Below, one piece after another: positions 6,119 to 7,488 of a DNA stretch of 7,488 nucleotides (position 1 is the first letter of the stretch; each line of letters starts with the position of its first letter). The stretch comes from Terriglobia bacterium (GTDB taxonomy: Bacteria > Acidobacteriota > Terriglobia > UBA7540), in the NCBI GenBank assembly GCA_030040515.1, contig JASHTO010000074.1, positions 1-7,488 on the forward strand, in the 5' to 3' direction. The position numbers and the translations under genes are program-made. Below the pieces are notes generated by a model. The model saw nothing but the letters and a program-made list of their open reading frames with translations, searched no databases and was not told the origin of the DNA.

Positions 6119-6945
6119 TCGTCACTTTTCCCTTTCGCCGGCGGGTCTTTGCGCACAAACCGCTCGTAGCACTCCCTACACAACCAATCCTGGCCGTTGG
6201 TATAGCCTTCATCATGTTCAGGTTCGTTCAGGTCGGCGAGCTTCCACCAGCAGATTCCGCAGCGATCCTCATTCCAGGCACCCTTGACCAATTCCATTTG
6301 CTCCGGGTCGTAGACTTGCCCGGAGTAGAGGAAAATCTTTTTGTCGGAGCGCCGTACCAGCGCGTCCCGAGGCGCCCAAGCCCGTTTCTCCCACTGGAAT
6401 TTTTGGGAATAGTAGTCGCTGAATTCGCGTACGGAGACAGAGCTGAACAATTCTCCATGGATTTCGACGTAATCCCGCATCGATCTTTGGGGGATCTCAG
6501 TTACTCGACCGGGGTAACGCTCCGCGCGGCGAAGATCCTCGCGGAAATCCGTCACATCGAACCCTGCCTCGGCAAGGAGCTTTGCGGCGAGAGTGCTTTT
6601 CTGCAACATGATGCCAAGCAGAAGGTGCTCTGTGCCGATGTGCTTGTGCCCCAACCTATCAGCTGCATTGGCAGCAGCAACCAGTGCCGCCTTGGAGTCA
6701 GGGCTCAACGGCAAATCAACAGTGGTTGGGATTTTTTCACCGGGCGGCGACTCTTTTTCAATTCTTTTGCGAATAGCATCGTGGGAAAGCCTCGACTGCG
6801 AAAGCCTGCCGGCGAGCGCAGTATCTTCCCGCAGCAGGCCGAGAAGCAAGTGCTCCGTTTCAATATAAGGGCTGCCAAACTGGCTGGCTTCGTAGCGGGC
6901 GAAGAAGATGACTCGGCGGGCCTTTTCTGTGTATTTTTCAAACAT
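6115..6945 (-). CDS. Clp_N-domain protein with C-terminal CxxC-CxxC module
   Basis: This 276-residue protein begins with MFEKYTEKARR, the classic start of ClpC-type N-domains. It has two Clp_N repeats (about 1-67 and 77-142): YIETEHLLLGLLRE followed by HIGTEHLLLGIMLQ, the usual substrate- or adaptor-binding module of Clp ATPases. No Walker A/B motif or AAA+ domain follows. Instead an unassigned region leads to CGIC (229-232) and CREC (256-259), four cysteines that could hold one zinc ion, with aromatic residues such as CWWKL and WLCRECYERF. It cannot unfold proteins itself; it may be an adaptor or decoy for Clp machinery, or a sensor. The ATG at 6945 is chosen because GGTGGA lies just upstream and the family starts there; a GTG at 6954 would add three residues. 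First gene of the operon with the AKR-like protein. Confidence 0.88.
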   Translation of the reverse strand: MFEKYTEKARRVIFFARYEASQFGSPYIETEHLLLGLLREDTALAGRLSQSRLSHDAIRKRIEKESPPGEKIPTTVDLPLSPDSKAALVAAANAADRLGHKHIGTEHLLLGIMLQKSTLAAKLLAEAGFDVTDFREDLRRAERYPGRVTEIPQRSMRDYVEIHGELFSSVSVREFSDYYSQKFQWEKRAWAPRDALVRRSDKKIFLYSGQVYDPEQMELVKGAWNEDRCGICWWKLADLNEPEHDEGYTNGQDWLCRECYERFVRKDPPAKGKSDE

Positions 6946-7004
6946 GATATCCACCGGAAGGAAAAGCGCTGAAGAGAACGTCGAACCTAGGGCGCGATGC
7001 GAAG

Positions 7005-7033
7005 ATTATACCTCCTTCCAATCCGTTTTCCAA
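7005..7033 (-). promoter_or_regulatory. Promoter of the Clp_N/AKR-like operon
   Basis: On the minus strand TTGGAA (7033-7028) is followed by a 17-base spacer and a perfect TATAAT (7010-7005). Transcription would start near 6998, giving a leader of about 52 bases before the ATG at 6945. Its -35 region occupies the same six bases as the candidate -35 of the opposite promoter. Confidence 0.65.
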
Positions 7034-7038
7034 GGAGG
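7011..7038. repeat. Inverted repeat inside the divergent promoter
   Basis: CCTCCTT (7011-7017) and AAGGAGG (7032-7038) form seven-base arms separated by 14 bases. Each arm lies in the spacer of one of the two divergent promoters, so a bound dimer would block both. It might be an operator; chance is possible with such purine/pyrimidine-rich arms. Confidence 0.4.
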
Positions 7039-7056
7039 GTAAGCGGGGGGTATACT
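7028..7056 (+). promoter_or_regulatory. Promoter of the exported methyltransferase gene
   Basis: TATACT (7051-7056) is a good -10 box. With a 17-base spacer the -35 position falls on TTCCAA (7028-7033), a poor match with three of six. Transcription would start near 7063, only about 14 bases before the ATG, with the AGGAGG ribosome site inside that short leader. The weak -35 suggests that an activator may be needed. Confidence 0.45.
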
Positions 7057-7076
7057 GCTGGGGTTCAGGAGGCCCA

Positions 7077-7488
7077 ATGAAAACGTTACCAAAGCATTGG
7101 ACTCGCGCCCTCATTATCGCGATGGCGCTCAGCGCGTTCGCCACCCTACCCTGCCGCGCTCAGGATTACCAGCAGGACGCTGACCGCCTGGCGCCGCTTT
7201 TGGGTTGGCGCACGGGAAGTGTGGTTGCCGACATTGGCGCCGGCGGTGGCGAGCTGACTCTTGACGCTGCTAAGGTTGTGGGACCCTCCGGGAAGGTCTA
7301 TACCACGGAACTCGATGACAAGAAATTCGCCCACCTTGAGGATCTGGCGGCGAAGAACGGGAACATCACCGCCCTCAAGGCGGGCGTCACGGACACGAAC
7401 CTTCCCCCCGCCTGCTGCGACTCCATCTTCATGCGGCTGGTTTACCATCACCTCACGAAACCCGCCGAAATCGATGCCAGCCTTTTCA
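7077..7488 (+). CDS. Exported class I SAM methyltransferase-like protein (3' end cut off)
   Basis: The first 137 codons are in the window. The ATG at 7077 has AGGAGG (7067-7072) four bases upstream. A signal peptide is clear: basic MKTLPKHWTR, a hydrophobic core ALIIAMALSAFATL (11-24), and a likely signal peptidase I site after CRA (26-28). The mature part starts a Rossmann-type methyltransferase fold: VVADIGAGGGEL (49-60) is the SAM-binding motif I, Glu78 in YTTELD is the ribose-binding acid position, and CCDSIFMRLVYHHL (113-126) resembles motif IV with the following helix. TLPC just before the cleavage site is a poor lipobox because of Pro at -1. The substrate is unknown. Export of a SAM-dependent fold is odd, since SAM is cytoplasmic. 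The rest of the gene lies beyond the window. Confidence 0.88.
   Translation, partial: MKTLPKHWTRALIIAMALSAFATLPCRAQDYQQDADRLAPLLGWRTGSVVADIGAGGGELTLDAAKVVGPSGKVYTTELDDKKFAHLEDLAAKNGNITALKAGVTDTNLPPACCDSIFMRLVYHHLTKPAEIDASLF

Noticed and set aside
5024..6169. Plus-strand open frame of 381 codons
   Set aside because: It runs through both repeats and then antisense to the AKR-like gene and the end of the Clp_N gene; the translation has no recognisable motif.

Overview
This is a G+C-rich bacterial window with closely packed genes, most of them on the minus strand. The style suggests Acidobacteriota or a similar environmental lineage. The grounds are an FHA-GAF-SpoIIE phosphatase, a free-standing RsbRD_N-like protein, a short Clp_N protein with a cysteine tail, an exported methyltransferase, and an AKR-like protein without its catalytic residues. 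The placement is inferred from gene content only; no rRNA or other marker is present. No tRNA, CRISPR array, transposase or phage gene was seen.

Layout from left to right. Minus strand: an RsbRD_N-like sensor domain (642-1103), then holo-ACP synthase acpS (81-464) with a probable promoter of its own. Plus strand: a PgeF/YfiH laccase-domain protein (1226-2158), which runs into the minus-strand rlmN (2173-3240) with 14 bases between the two stop codons. Upstream of rlmN on the same strand lies the FHA-GAF-PP2C phosphatase (3294-4955), with a TGCTATAAT extended -10 promoter just in front of it.

The 329-base gap 4956-5284 holds two non-coding repeats. One is a nearly perfect 56-base palindrome (5079-5134). 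The other is a 120-base foldback element (5165-5284) with 18-base terminal inverted repeats and two internal hairpins. It is bounded exactly by a 10-base direct repeat, TCACGGAAAC, which contains the stop codon of the next gene. This looks like a MITE with its target-site duplication.

To the right is a two-gene minus-strand operon, a Clp_N/CxxC protein (6115-6945) followed by an aldo/keto reductase-fold protein (5285-6118), joined by an ATGA start/stop overlap. It is divided from an exported methyltransferase-like gene (7077 to the window edge, plus strand) by a compact divergent promoter whose two -10 boxes are symmetric about position 7030.5.

The housekeeping genes act in acyl carrier protein activation (acpS), 23S rRNA/tRNA adenine methylation (rlmN) and clean-up of peptidoglycan precursors (pgeF). 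The phosphatase and the RsbRD_N-like protein suggest partner-switch stress signalling. The most novel parts are the foldback element, the Clp_N/AKR-like operon with its tetrad-less AKR, and the symmetric divergent promoter.
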